NCBI RefSeq assembly: GCF_022448905.1 | Contig: NZ_JAKVCW010000018.1 | Coordinates: 1 to 64,000 of the forward strand | Direction of reading: 5' to 3' | Length of the DNA stretch: 64,000 nucleotides | Source: Shimia sp. | GTDB lineage: Bacteria; Pseudomonadota; Alphaproteobacteria; Rhodobacterales; Rhodobacteraceae | Shown here: positions 53,286 through 61,233 of the stretch, one piece after another | How the letters are laid out: every line of letters starts with the position of its first letter | Position numbering within the stretch: position 1 is the first letter of the stretch | Position numbers and translations under genes: made by a program | Notes under the pieces: model-generated | What the model was told of the DNA's origin: nothing | Seen by the model: the letters and a program-made list of their open reading frames with translations, nothing else | The model's database searches: none

Positions 53286-53615
53286 ATGCACTTCGTCGCT
53301 CTCTTGATCGCCGGTCTAGGCGTGCTGCTTCTGCTCTATCTCTCCAGCGTCTCTACCGCGGCGAAGCCACGCCTGAACCGCGCGGAGCCGCTGCTTGTTG
53401 TTGTGAGCTTGGTGGCGATCTTTTGGGCGTTACAAACCACTGTGACAGACAGTGCGCAGACGGACTTGCAGAGCCCATCAAAATCGATGTTGCACGATCT
53501 CTATTTTGAGAAACACTGCGCAAACCATCTGGGCGGCGCGGTGTCCTACACAAATGGCTTTGCCTACTGTCACCGCGACGATCTGATCGTGGACACCTTT
53601 GTCAAATCCCAATAG
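53286..53615 (+). CDS. Small two-helix membrane protein, paralogue 1
   Basis: This encodes 109 residues with a first helix at 2-20, a conserved K-P-x-L-x-R-x-E-P turn at 27-35, a second helix at 36-50 and a soluble C-terminus with two cysteines (KHC and AYC). The first 54 residues align without gaps with the gene at 53956, which supports starting at 53286 and not at an upstream ATG (53241). No family or function is known to me. Confidence 0.55.
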   Translation: MHFVALLIAGLGVLLLLYLSSVSTAAKPRLNRAEPLLVVVSLVAIFWALQTTVTDSAQTDLQSPSKSMLHDLYFEKHCANHLGGAVSYTNGFAYCHRDDLIVDTFVKSQ

Positions 53616-53955
53616 CCGATGCCACCGATACCCCGCCAATCTAGCGGGCTGTATAGCTCAAACAGCCTTGTCCAAAACCACCGCGTTTTGACAGACAAGC
53701 GCCCCGCTCACGCAGACAAATCCAACGTCCGACAAGCGCACAAAAGCCAAAACACGCCGGCAACGGCATGAATTCCCAGCAGATGCACGCCCCCAATTAT
53801 AATATTTTTCTTCACATATCAGACTCTTAACTTACACCCCCTGGAGATACTCACGCAAAACTTGTATAGCCATTTAAAAAACATTTTTGATAATCAACAC
53901 GCTTGTGCAATACGAAGTTACCCTACGACACTTACGTTTTTGGATCTGCGTGCAC
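53616..53955. other. 340-bp AT-rich gap between the twin membrane protein genes
   Basis: No gene is supported. It contains a weak hairpin (CCCGC at 53632, GCGGG at 53644), an AT-rich patch around 53790-53830 and the 11-bp palindrome TTGATAATCAA at 53886-53896. These may include the promoter of paralogue 2. Confidence 0.5.
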
Positions 53956-54222
53956 ATGCCGGCCATTTCGCTCATTTTTGCCACGTTTGGCATGGCCCTA
54001 TTGGTCCTACTGGCGACCAATACCTTTCATGGTCGGCCATTGCTAAAACGCATGGAACCTATCCTGGCGGTTATCAGCGTGATGTTTGTGTTTTTGGCGC
54101 TCCAGACAGCCACTTCCATCGGGCCGACGGGAACTCCTGCCTTGGCGGCACCATCATCCGGGCCAATCGCGGAACTGGCGCAAAGATGTCTCGCACAAGC
54201 CCAATCCAGACAGCTCTGTTAG
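53956..54222 (+). CDS. Small two-helix membrane protein, paralogue 2
   Basis: This encodes 88 residues. The protein mirrors paralogue 1: first helix 2-20, R-P-x-L-x-R-x-E-P at 27-35, second helix 36-50 ending FLALQT, then a shorter tail with two cysteines (QRC and final LC). Near its start only weak ribosome-binding sequence (GGATCTG) is seen. The pattern suggests tandem duplication followed by divergence. Function is unknown. Confidence 0.5.
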   Translation: MPAISLIFATFGMALLVLLATNTFHGRPLLKRMEPILAVISVMFVFLALQTATSIGPTGTPALAAPSSGPIAELAQRCLAQAQSRQLC

Positions 54223-54265
54223 GATCACGCAGGGTCACCAACCAAATCTCGCACTCGCGCCCGAA

Positions 54266-54300
54266 ATAAAAAGCTCACCGCGAACGCGGTGAGCCCAAAA
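54266..54300. terminator. Bidirectional terminator hairpin
   Basis: GCTCACCG (54273-54280) and CGGTGAGC (54287-54294) pair with a CG-closed AA/TT apex; on the minus strand TTTTTATTT follows, and on the plus strand A-rich sequence follows. It serves the FKBP gene on the minus strand. Confidence 0.8.
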
Positions 54301-54322
54301 AAATCTCAAAAAATCCAATGGA

Positions 54323-54751
54323 TCAGTTGATCGACACCAGTTCGATCGCAAAGGTCAGATCTTTGCCCGCCAGCATGTGGTTTGCGTCCAGCTTCACAAC
54401 TTCCTCGGTGATTTCCACCACGGTCACAGGCACAACCTGACCGGTTGGGGACTGCATCTGCAGCTGCAGACCAATTTCCAGCGGGATCTCTGCCGGGATC
54501 TGCTCGCGTGGCACATCCTGAATCGCTTCCTCGTGGCGTGGGCCATAGGCCTGATCCGCCGGGATCTCCGCCACTTTCTTCTCACCCACGCTCATGCCGT
54601 CAACGGCGGTGTCAAAGCCCGGGATCACCTGACCGCTGCCCAAGGTGAACTCCAGCGGATCGCGGCCCTCGGAGCTGTCAAAAACAGAGCCATCGCTCAG
54701 GGTGCCGGTGTAGTGGATGCGGACGGTGTCGCCCGATTTTGCTGCGGTCAT
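54323..54751 (-). CDS. FKBP-type peptidyl-prolyl isomerase, SlyD-like
   Basis: This 142-residue protein has the FKBP domain with an insert-in-flap as in SlyD: VRIHYTGTLSDGSVFDSSEG, LGSGQVIPGFDTAVDGMSVGEKK, then the IF region ending with NHMLAGKDLTFAIELV. It lacks SlyD's His-rich metal tail. GGGA stands 6-7 nt before the ATG at 54751. It is a general folding helper. Confidence 0.9.
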   Translation of the reverse strand: MTAAKSGDTVRIHYTGTLSDGSVFDSSEGRDPLEFTLGSGQVIPGFDTAVDGMSVGEKKVAEIPADQAYGPRHEEAIQDVPREQIPAEIPLEIGLQLQMQSPTGQVVPVTVVEITEEVVKLDANHMLAGKDLTFAIELVSIN

Positions 54752-54892
54752 AAAATGTCCCATCTGTCAGCTTTGTCCGACCCCTCCGGCCGGCTTGAGG
54801 CGCGCACCCTATAGCCCTCGCGTCTATTTGTAAAACAGGCCTTTTCGCCTCGCGCCAAACCTGCCACTCTGCCGGCGACACGGGAGGACACC

Positions 54893-55579
54893 ATGGCCAT
54901 CACCACCTGCATTTTTGACGCCTACGGCACGCTGTTTGATGTTGCCGCCGCAGCCCGCGAAGCCGCCTCAGAGCCGGGCCGCGAGGCCTTTGCCCAACAT
55001 TGGCAAAAGGTGGCCGACGATTGGCGCCTGAAACAGCTGCAATACACCTGGCTGCGCGCCGTGGCTGACGCCCACACCGACTTCTGGGAGGTCACGCAAA
55101 ACGGCCTCGACTGGGCGCTGGAAGCCTCCGGCCTGCAAGGTGACCCGGAACTGCGCGAACGCCTGCTGTCACTTTACTGGGAGCTCTCCGCCTACCCCGA
55201 GGTGCCCGACATGCTCGCCAATCTTAAGGCGGCTGGCATGAACACCGCGATCCTGTCCAACGGCTCACCCGACATGCTCACCGGCGCGGTGGACTCCGCA
55301 GGTGTGCAAGAGTTCCTCGATGATGTGCTCAGCGTCGAAGACGTGCAGATCTTCAAACCCGCCGCCGTGGTCTATGACCTTGTTGGGAAACGCTTCAACT
55401 GCGCCAAAGACGATGTCTTGTTTGTCTCCTCCAACGGCTGGGACGCGGGCTGCGCCACCGGCTACGGCTTCACCACCGCGTGGGTGAACCGCGCAGGTGA
55501 GCCCGTCGACCGCCTGCCATGGACACCCACTCACATTCTATCTGACCTCACCAGCATTCCCGATCTCACGAGTTCCTGA
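54893..55579 (+). CDS. HAD-superfamily L-2-haloacid dehalogenase-type protein
   Basis: This 228-residue protein has the HAD motifs of type II haloacid dehalogenases: the nucleophile Asp in CIFDAYGTLFDV, motif II Ser/Asn in AILSNGSPDML, the Lys in IFKPAAVVYDL and the acidic end FVSSNGWDAGCA. It would convert 2-haloacids to 2-hydroxyacids. GGGAGG precedes the ATG. Its TGA overlaps the next ATG, so it leads an operon with a hydrolase and a dehydratase. Confidence 0.88.
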   Translation: MAITTCIFDAYGTLFDVAAAAREAASEPGREAFAQHWQKVADDWRLKQLQYTWLRAVADAHTDFWEVTQNGLDWALEASGLQGDPELRERLLSLYWELSAYPEVPDMLANLKAAGMNTAILSNGSPDMLTGAVDSAGVQEFLDDVLSVEDVQIFKPAAVVYDLVGKRFNCAKDDVLFVSSNGWDAGCATGYGFTTAWVNRAGEPVDRLPWTPTHILSDLTSIPDLTSS

Positions 55580-56424
55580 TGCCCCATTTCACCACCTCTG
55601 ATGGCCTGTCGCTCTATTATGATGACACCGGCGGGCCCGGCCCGATTGTGCTCTGCCTCTCCGGCCTGACCCGCAACGCCAGTGATTTTGACTATGTGCG
55701 GCCGCATTTGAAAGACGCCCGTGTGATCCGCATGGACTACCGCGGTCGCGGCCAGTCCGAATGGGCCGAAGACTTCAACACCTACAATCTCGCACGCGAA
55801 GCCCAAGACGCGCTTGAGCTGCTCGATCACCTTGGCATCGACAAAACCGCCATCCTTGGCACCTCACGCGGCGGCCTCATTGCGCTCACGCTGATGGAAA
55901 TGGCCCCAGACCGCCTCACCGGTGTCTGTTTCAACGACGTGGGACCGGTGATCGAAACTGACGGCCTGGAAGTCATCCTTGTCTTCATCGGCCGCAAACC
56001 CGTCTGGACCACCCGCGCGGAGGCCGCCGAGGCCCTCGCCACCCGTCTGCCCGGCTTTCACAACGTGTCCTCAAGCCGTTGGGCAGAAGAAGCCGCACAC
56101 CACTTTGTCGAAACTGACGATGGCCTCAACATCAACTACGACCCAAAACTGCGCAACGCCGTGCTGGCCGAATTTGATCCCAAAGCCCCCGCAGGCGACC
56201 TATGGCCTCAGTTTGACAAGCTCAGTGGTCGCCCCCTCGCCGTCCTGCGTGGTGAGAACTCCGACATTCTGAGCCAAGAGACCTACACCGAAATGCAGTC
56301 CCGCGCGCCCATGCTGGCCGCCGAGGTCAAAGACCGCGCCCATGTGCCCTTCCTTGACGAACCAGAGTGCCTCAACGTCCTGCACCAATGGATCGCGCAA
56401 TTGCCGAACGGAGAGCCCGCATGA
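55579..56424 (+). CDS. Alpha/beta hydrolase
   Basis: This 281-residue alpha/beta hydrolase has the nucleophile elbow ILGTSRGGLIAL (Ser in GTSRGG) and the late His in KDRAHVPFLDEPECL. The oxyanion region is IVLCLSGLTRNASDFDY. The substrate is unknown. The start overlaps the HAD stop, and its own stop overlaps the dehydratase start (ATGA). Confidence 0.85.
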   Translation: MPHFTTSDGLSLYYDDTGGPGPIVLCLSGLTRNASDFDYVRPHLKDARVIRMDYRGRGQSEWAEDFNTYNLAREAQDALELLDHLGIDKTAILGTSRGGLIALTLMEMAPDRLTGVCFNDVGPVIETDGLEVILVFIGRKPVWTTRAEAAEALATRLPGFHNVSSSRWAEEAAHHFVETDDGLNINYDPKLRNAVLAEFDPKAPAGDLWPQFDKLSGRPLAVLRGENSDILSQETYTEMQSRAPMLAAEVKDRAHVPFLDEPECLNVLHQWIAQLPNGEPA

Positions 56425-57395
56425 ACATCGACATGATCCGCGCCGCCGCCTTGCGCATCAGGGGCCACGCCCGTGTCACCCCCATGCTGACCTCGCCGTT
56501 CCTGGACGAGATTGCGGGTCGCCGCGTGTTGGTCAAAGCCGAAAACCTGCAACACACTGGTTCTTTTAAGTTTCGCGGTGGCTGGTCGGCGGTGTCCGCC
56601 ATGGATGACGCCACCCGCAAACGCGGCATCATCGCCTATTCTTCCGGCAATCACGCCCAAGGCGTCGCCGCCGCCGCTGCCGCCCATGGCGCCCCCGCCG
56701 TAATCGTCATGCCAGAAAACGCCCCCAAGCTGAAAATCGACAACACCCGGGCGCTCGGGGCGGAAGTGGTGCTTTATGACCGCGCTGGCGGCGAAAGCCG
56801 CGAGGAGGTTGGTGGCAAAATCGCCGAGGACCGCGGCCTGACCCTGATCCGCCCCTATGACGAGCCGCAAGTGATCGCGGGCCAAGGCACCACCGGCCTT
56901 GAGATCGCCACCCAAGCCACCGCGCTGGGCGTGACCTCCGGTGACGTCATCGCCTGTTGCGGCGGCGGCGGGTTGACGTCGGGCATTGCGCTGGCGCTCG
57001 AAGCCGAAGCGCCCAACATGCGCGTGCGCCCCGCCGAACCCGAAGGTTTTGACGACACCGCCCGCTCTCTCGCCACCGGCCACAAACAACGCAACCCCAC
57101 CGAAACCGGCTCGCTCTGTGATGCCATCATCACCCGCGAACCCGGCGACCTCACCTTTCCGATCCTGCAACGTCTTGCAGGTCCCGGCCTTGTGGTCACC
57201 GAGGACGAAGCCCTGCACGCCATGTCGCTCGCCTTCAAACGCCTGAAAATCGTTGTGGAACCCGGCGGCGCCTGTGCCCTTGCCGCCGCTCTGTTTAATG
57301 GCGACAAAATCGAAGGCGACGCCGTTGTCGCTGTCTGCACCGGCGGCAATGTCGACACCGATGTCTTTGCCGATGCTCTTAAAAGGTTCCCCTAA
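56421..57395 (+). CDS. PLP-dependent threonine/serine dehydratase-type protein
   Basis: This 324-residue fold-type II PLP enzyme has the cofactor Lys in HTGSFKFRGG, the substrate loop SSGNHAQG and the phosphate loop CGGGGLTSG. It lacks the C-terminal ACT domain, so it resembles catabolic threonine dehydratases and serine racemases. The ATG overlaps the hydrolase stop. A 127-bp palindromic element follows its stop. Confidence 0.87.
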   Translation: MNIDMIRAAALRIRGHARVTPMLTSPFLDEIAGRRVLVKAENLQHTGSFKFRGGWSAVSAMDDATRKRGIIAYSSGNHAQGVAAAAAAHGAPAVIVMPENAPKLKIDNTRALGAEVVLYDRAGGESREEVGGKIAEDRGLTLIRPYDEPQVIAGQGTTGLEIATQATALGVTSGDVIACCGGGGLTSGIALALEAEAPNMRVRPAEPEGFDDTARSLATGHKQRNPTETGSLCDAIITREPGDLTFPILQRLAGPGLVVTEDEALHAMSLAFKRLKIVVEPGGACALAAALFNGDKIEGDAVVAVCTGGNVDTDVFADALKRFP

Positions 57396-57399
57396 AAAA

Positions 57400-57526
57400 G
57401 GATCGCGCCCGACACCGAAGGGCGGCTCTCAACATGACACCTCAATGCCCCGCTCACACCGCCACACGCTGTGGCCTCCGTTGCAACATCGCGCCCGCCC
57501 TTGGGGGGCGGGGTCGGGCGCGATCC
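57400..57526. repeat. 127-bp nested palindromic element
   Basis: Outer arms GGATCGCGCCCGAC (57400-57413) and GTCGGGCGCGATCC (57513-57526) are perfect 14-bp complements. Middle arms AAGGGCGG (57418-57425) and CCGCCCTT (57495-57502) and the apical stem GCCACA-CGC-TGTGGC (57461-57475) are also perfect. It starts 5 bp after the dehydratase stop. The architecture is like that at 47312-47407, with different sequence. Confidence 0.78.
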
Positions 57527-57568
57527 GAGACGCGCTGCGCCTCGGCTTCAGTGCTTTAGGCTTATGTT

Positions 57569-58771
57569 ATGACCAATTTCACCATCGCCTCTTTCAACGT
57601 GAAAAACCTGATCGGGCCGGATCAGGAATACTACACCTTCCAATCCTACACCCCCGAAGAACACGCCTGGAAAGAGGACTGGACCGCCTCCCAGCTCTTC
57701 TCCATGGACGCCGACATCGTCGGCTTTCAGGAGATCTTTGACGAACGCTCTCTACAAGCTGTCATCGCAGAGGCCGACCGCATTGGAGAAGAGTCCAACG
57801 CCGCGGTGATCCCGGACAAATCCAAGCGCTACCACCGCAAAGCGATCTTTCGCAAACTGGGCTATACGCCTTATGGCGACGGCGGCCTGTTTGTGGCGCC
57901 CAACGTAAACGACACCGGCGAGCCGGGCAAACGCCGCCCCGGCGTCGCCATCCTGTCGCGCTACGGCTTTGCCGAGCCTCCCGAGATCATCCAAGAGCTT
58001 GAAACTCCTGTCGAAATCCCCTTCCAGGGCCTGGACGGCGACGACAGCGGCGCCTTTGTCCTGCGCCGCACCTCCCGCCCGATCTTGAAGGCGCGCATCC
58101 CTGTGGGCGATCAAGTCATCACCGTCTTCAACTGCCACCTTAAATCCAAATTGGGCGAATTCACCCGCGACGAAAACGGCAACGCCACCGAGGCCGATCT
58201 CACCAACTACGACCCACTGGGCCGCGCCATGGGCGCCATGCGCGCCGCCCTGCGCCGCATGGCCGAAGCCTGGGTCCTGCGCCGCGCCATCGTGGACGAA
58301 CTCAACCAAGGCCGCCCGGTCATGGTGCTGGGCGATTTTAATGACGGCGAGCACGCGGTCAGCTCCGAAATCATCTCCGGCGAAGTGCCCTTCCGCAACT
58401 ACAGCTGGATGCTGCGCCACGACGCCAAACACGCCAATGACCGCTACACCCGAAAAGAAAACGACGCCATCCAACAGGCCGTCACCTCTGTCCGCCTGAC
58501 CTCTGCCGAGGCCTTGTTCACCCGCAAATCCCTGCGCGACATGGTCTACACCACCGCCTTTGGAGGGGTTTACGAAAGCATCGATCAAATCTATCTCAGC
58601 CAGCACTTCCACCCGGACAACCCGGACCGCCTCGGCGAGATGGAATACTTCAGCGTATTCAACGACCATCTCACCGATGGCAGCCACGCCGAAGCGCCCT
58701 ATAACAAGCTTGCCTCTGACCACGGGCAAATCATGGCCCACATGCGCCTTAGAACCGACGACCAAGACTGA
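57569..58771 (+). CDS. Endonuclease/exonuclease/phosphatase-family protein
   Basis: This 400-residue protein has the EEP fold: IASFNVKNLIGPD at the start, the metal Glu in IVGFQEIFDERS, NCHLKSK and VLGDFNDGEHA, with the final SDHGQI pair. The fold covers nucleases and phospho-/sphingolipid phosphatases, so the substrate stays open. There is no signal peptide and no strong ribosome-binding site before the ATG. It leads towards pcaD with a 2-nt gap. Confidence 0.85.
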   Translation: MTNFTIASFNVKNLIGPDQEYYTFQSYTPEEHAWKEDWTASQLFSMDADIVGFQEIFDERSLQAVIAEADRIGEESNAAVIPDKSKRYHRKAIFRKLGYTPYGDGGLFVAPNVNDTGEPGKRRPGVAILSRYGFAEPPEIIQELETPVEIPFQGLDGDDSGAFVLRRTSRPILKARIPVGDQVITVFNCHLKSKLGEFTRDENGNATEADLTNYDPLGRAMGAMRAALRRMAEAWVLRRAIVDELNQGRPVMVLGDFNDGEHAVSSEIISGEVPFRNYSWMLRHDAKHANDRYTRKENDAIQQAVTSVRLTSAEALFTRKSLRDMVYTTAFGGVYESIDQIYLSQHFHPDNPDRLGEMEYFSVFNDHLTDGSHAEAPYNKLASDHGQIMAHMRLRTDDQD

Positions 58772-58773
58772 CC

Positions 58774-59562
58774 ATGCCAACCGCCACGCTCAACCAACTC
58801 GACATCCACTACCGCGACGAAGGCGACCCCAACGGTGCGCCGGTGCTGTTCATCAACTCGCTCGGCACCACGCTGCACCTCTGGGACCCGATCCTGCCAT
58901 ATCTGCCCGAGGGCCTGCGCATCGTCTGCTATGACATGCGTGGACATGGCGAAACGGAGGTGCCGCCTGCCCCCTACTCAATGGGCACATTGGTGAAAGA
59001 CGCAGAAGCGCTGCTGGAGCATCTTAACATCAAAGACGCGCTGGTGGTCGGCCTGTCGATTGGCGGCATGGTCGCGCAGGGCCTCGCTGTCAAACGCCTC
59101 GATCTGGTGCGCGCCATGGTGCTCTCCAACACCGCCGCCAAAATCGGCTCTCCTAAGATGTGGCAAGACCGCATCGACATGGTCACCACCAAGGGCCTGC
59201 CCGCCATGTCCGCTGACATCATGCAGCGCTGGTTCTCACGCGATTTCCATAGCCGCCCGGAATTGGCCCACTGGAAAGCCATGCTGGAAAGCACCCCAAC
59301 CGAGGGCTACGCCGGATGTTGCGCCGCCATCCAAGGCACCGATTTCTACACGCCCACCTCCGGTCTGCGTCTGCCCACGCTGGGCATTGCCGGATCCGAG
59401 GACGGCGCCACGCCCCCCGATCTGGTGCGCGAGACCGTCGAGCTGATCCCCGGCGCGCGCCTGGAACTGCTGCGCCGCACCGGCCACCTACCCTGCGTGG
59501 AAAAGCCAGAAGACTACGCCGCGCTGCTCACAACCTTCATGAAAGAAACCGGCCATGTCTGA
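58774..59562 (+). CDS. pcaD: 3-oxoadipate enol-lactonase
   Basis: PcaD hydrolyses 3-oxoadipate enol-lactone in protocatechuate degradation. The 262-residue alpha/beta hydrolase has NSLGTTLHLWDPILPYL and YDMRGHGETEVPPAPYSM, typical of PcaD, the Ser in VVGLSIGGMVAQG and the His in TGHLPCVEKPE. Other pca genes except a pcaB-like remnant are not seen. It follows the EEP gene by 2 nt and overlaps the next gene by 8 nt. Confidence 0.85.
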   Translation: MPTATLNQLDIHYRDEGDPNGAPVLFINSLGTTLHLWDPILPYLPEGLRIVCYDMRGHGETEVPPAPYSMGTLVKDAEALLEHLNIKDALVVGLSIGGMVAQGLAVKRLDLVRAMVLSNTAAKIGSPKMWQDRIDMVTTKGLPAMSADIMQRWFSRDFHSRPELAHWKAMLESTPTEGYAGCCAAIQGTDFYTPTSGLRLPTLGIAGSEDGATPPDLVRETVELIPGARLELLRRTGHLPCVEKPEDYAALLTTFMKETGHV

Positions 59563-60277
59563 CATTCTACTGGTGCACGGCACTTGCCACGGCGCCTGGT
59601 GCTTCCGCGACCTGATCCCCGCACTTGAAGCCCTCGGCCATACCGCCCGCGCCATCGACATGCCGTCGCATGGCAACGACACCACCCCTGTTGAAGACGT
59701 CACACTCGACAGCTGCGCCCAGTCCATCGTCGACGCTTTGGGGGAAAATACCGTTGTCCTAGGCCACAGCTGGGGCGGCTTCCCGATCACCCGCGCCGCG
59801 GACATGGCGCATGAAACCAGCCAAAGCAAAATCGCCCGCCTGATCTATCTCTGTGCCTATGCGCCCTGGGATGGCTACTCACTGGCCGAAATGCGCCGCG
59901 CCGCACCCCGTCAGCCGCTGATGAAAGCCGTGGAGAGATCCGCTGACGGCCTCAGCTACACTATCGATCCTTCCCAAGTGCGCGACGCGTTCTATCACGA
60001 CTGCCCCGAAGGCACTGCCGACTTCGCGCTGACGTATCTCACGCCACAATCCATCGCTGCCCAAGAGACCAAAATCGCGCTGGGGGACGGCCACCGCCAA
60101 ACCCCACGCAGCTACATCCGCTGCAGCGATGACCAAACCATCCCGCCAGAATTTCAGGCCACAATGACCAAAGACTGGCCCGCCACAGACGTCTACGAGA
60201 TGTCCACCAGCCACTCCCCCTTCTTTGCCGATCCAGAGGGCCTTGCCGCCCTGATCGACCAAATCCTGAAAGACTGA
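59555..60277 (+). CDS. Alpha/beta hydrolase, esterase/hydroxynitrile-lyase-like
   Basis: This 240-residue protein has LLVHGTCHGAWCF, the oxyanion segment shared by plant salicylic-acid-binding protein 2/hydroxynitrile lyase-like esterases, and the nucleophile in LGHSWGGFPI. The His lies in MSTSHSPFFADPE. The substrate is unknown. It overlaps pcaD and precedes the pcaB-like gene by 19 nt. Confidence 0.82.
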   Translation: MSDILLVHGTCHGAWCFRDLIPALEALGHTARAIDMPSHGNDTTPVEDVTLDSCAQSIVDALGENTVVLGHSWGGFPITRAADMAHETSQSKIARLIYLCAYAPWDGYSLAEMRRAAPRQPLMKAVERSADGLSYTIDPSQVRDAFYHDCPEGTADFALTYLTPQSIAAQETKIALGDGHRQTPRSYIRCSDDQTIPPEFQATMTKDWPATDVYEMSTSHSPFFADPEGLAALIDQILKD

Positions 60278-60296
60278 CGACAGAAAGATCGCGCCT

Positions 60297-61061
60297 ATGA
60301 CCGCCTCTGTTTTTGACAGCCCGATGTTCACCAAGCTTTACCCGGTGGGCGAAGCAGGTCGCTTGTTCACCCACAGCGCCGAAATCCGCGCCGCTTTGCT
60401 GGTGCTGGGCACGCTGGCCAAGGTGCAGACCGAACGCGACGAGATCCCCGAAGACAGCGCCTTTTTCATCCACCGCAGTTCGATGGAGGTGCAGATTGAT
60501 CCGGCAGGACTGGCCGAGGGCGTTGCCCAGGATGGCAGCTACATTCCGGCTTTGGTCGCTGCCTTCGACAAAGCGATGGAAGCGCCGGAGCACAGCAAAC
60601 ACATCCTGCACAACACCAATCCGCAAGACGTTGCCGACACCGCGCTGATGCTGCGCCTGCGCCAGCTTCTAACACAAGCCGAGACCGCGCTGAAAACCCT
60701 GCCCGACAGCGACGCCCGCACCACATTGTTGGCTGATCTGCCGATGATCCGCGACACCTGTTTGCGGGTCGCTTTCACCGATGCGCCGGAGATCGGCACC
60801 GCCATTGGCGAGGCCCTCAAACTCGGCGCACCCCAAGACGCCCGCGCGCCTATCCGCACCATTGCCAACTGGCTCACGCTGGCAGGTGACACCACTGCAA
60901 ACACTGCGCCGGCAACTCCTGCCAACGCCGCCCTGCATGCCCAGCTTTTGGGTCTCAACGCGCTATTTCAGGAAACATCAGATGCCGCCAGCGAGGCGCT
61001 GTATCTGCCGCAAATCGCGCTCAGCAGCCTGTCCTTGCTACTCATGGCGTCCGCTGCCTAA
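60297..61061 (+). CDS. Shortened 3-carboxymuconate cycloisomerase-like protein
   Basis: This 254-residue protein matches the N-terminal part of PcaB (fumarase/argininosuccinate lyase superfamily): SVFDSPMFTKLYPVGEAGRL, HRSSMEVQIDPAGLAEG and HNTNPQDVADTALMLRLRQLL. PcaB proteins have 350-450 residues. The superfamily loop GSSxMPxKxNP and the following helices are missing, and the usual GATSQD reads NTNPQD, so lyase activity is doubtful. The frame itself is intact with a clean stop. It lies behind pcaD, as a pcaB would. Confidence 0.65.
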   Translation: MTASVFDSPMFTKLYPVGEAGRLFTHSAEIRAALLVLGTLAKVQTERDEIPEDSAFFIHRSSMEVQIDPAGLAEGVAQDGSYIPALVAAFDKAMEAPEHSKHILHNTNPQDVADTALMLRLRQLLTQAETALKTLPDSDARTTLLADLPMIRDTCLRVAFTDAPEIGTAIGEALKLGAPQDARAPIRTIANWLTLAGDTTANTAPATPANAALHAQLLGLNALFQETSDAASEALYLPQIALSSLSLLLMASAA

Positions 61062-61233
61062 ACCCTGCTTGCCGTCACGGCAGGCTTGCAGCCTCCTAGA
61101 GGCAACACCAGTTTGCACAACACGTTTAAGCCCTCCTTCTGCCACCGGTAGACTGTGGGCCCCTGCCTTAGTAATCAGTTGACCCCCTCGCGAATTCCTG
61201 CCCTGATACAGCCATAGAGTTAAAGTCATTATC

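Noticed and set aside
53862-54269. 135-codon frame overlapping small membrane paralogue 2
   Set aside because: It lacks hydrophobic pattern and homology, while the other frame aligns with paralogue 1 without gaps.
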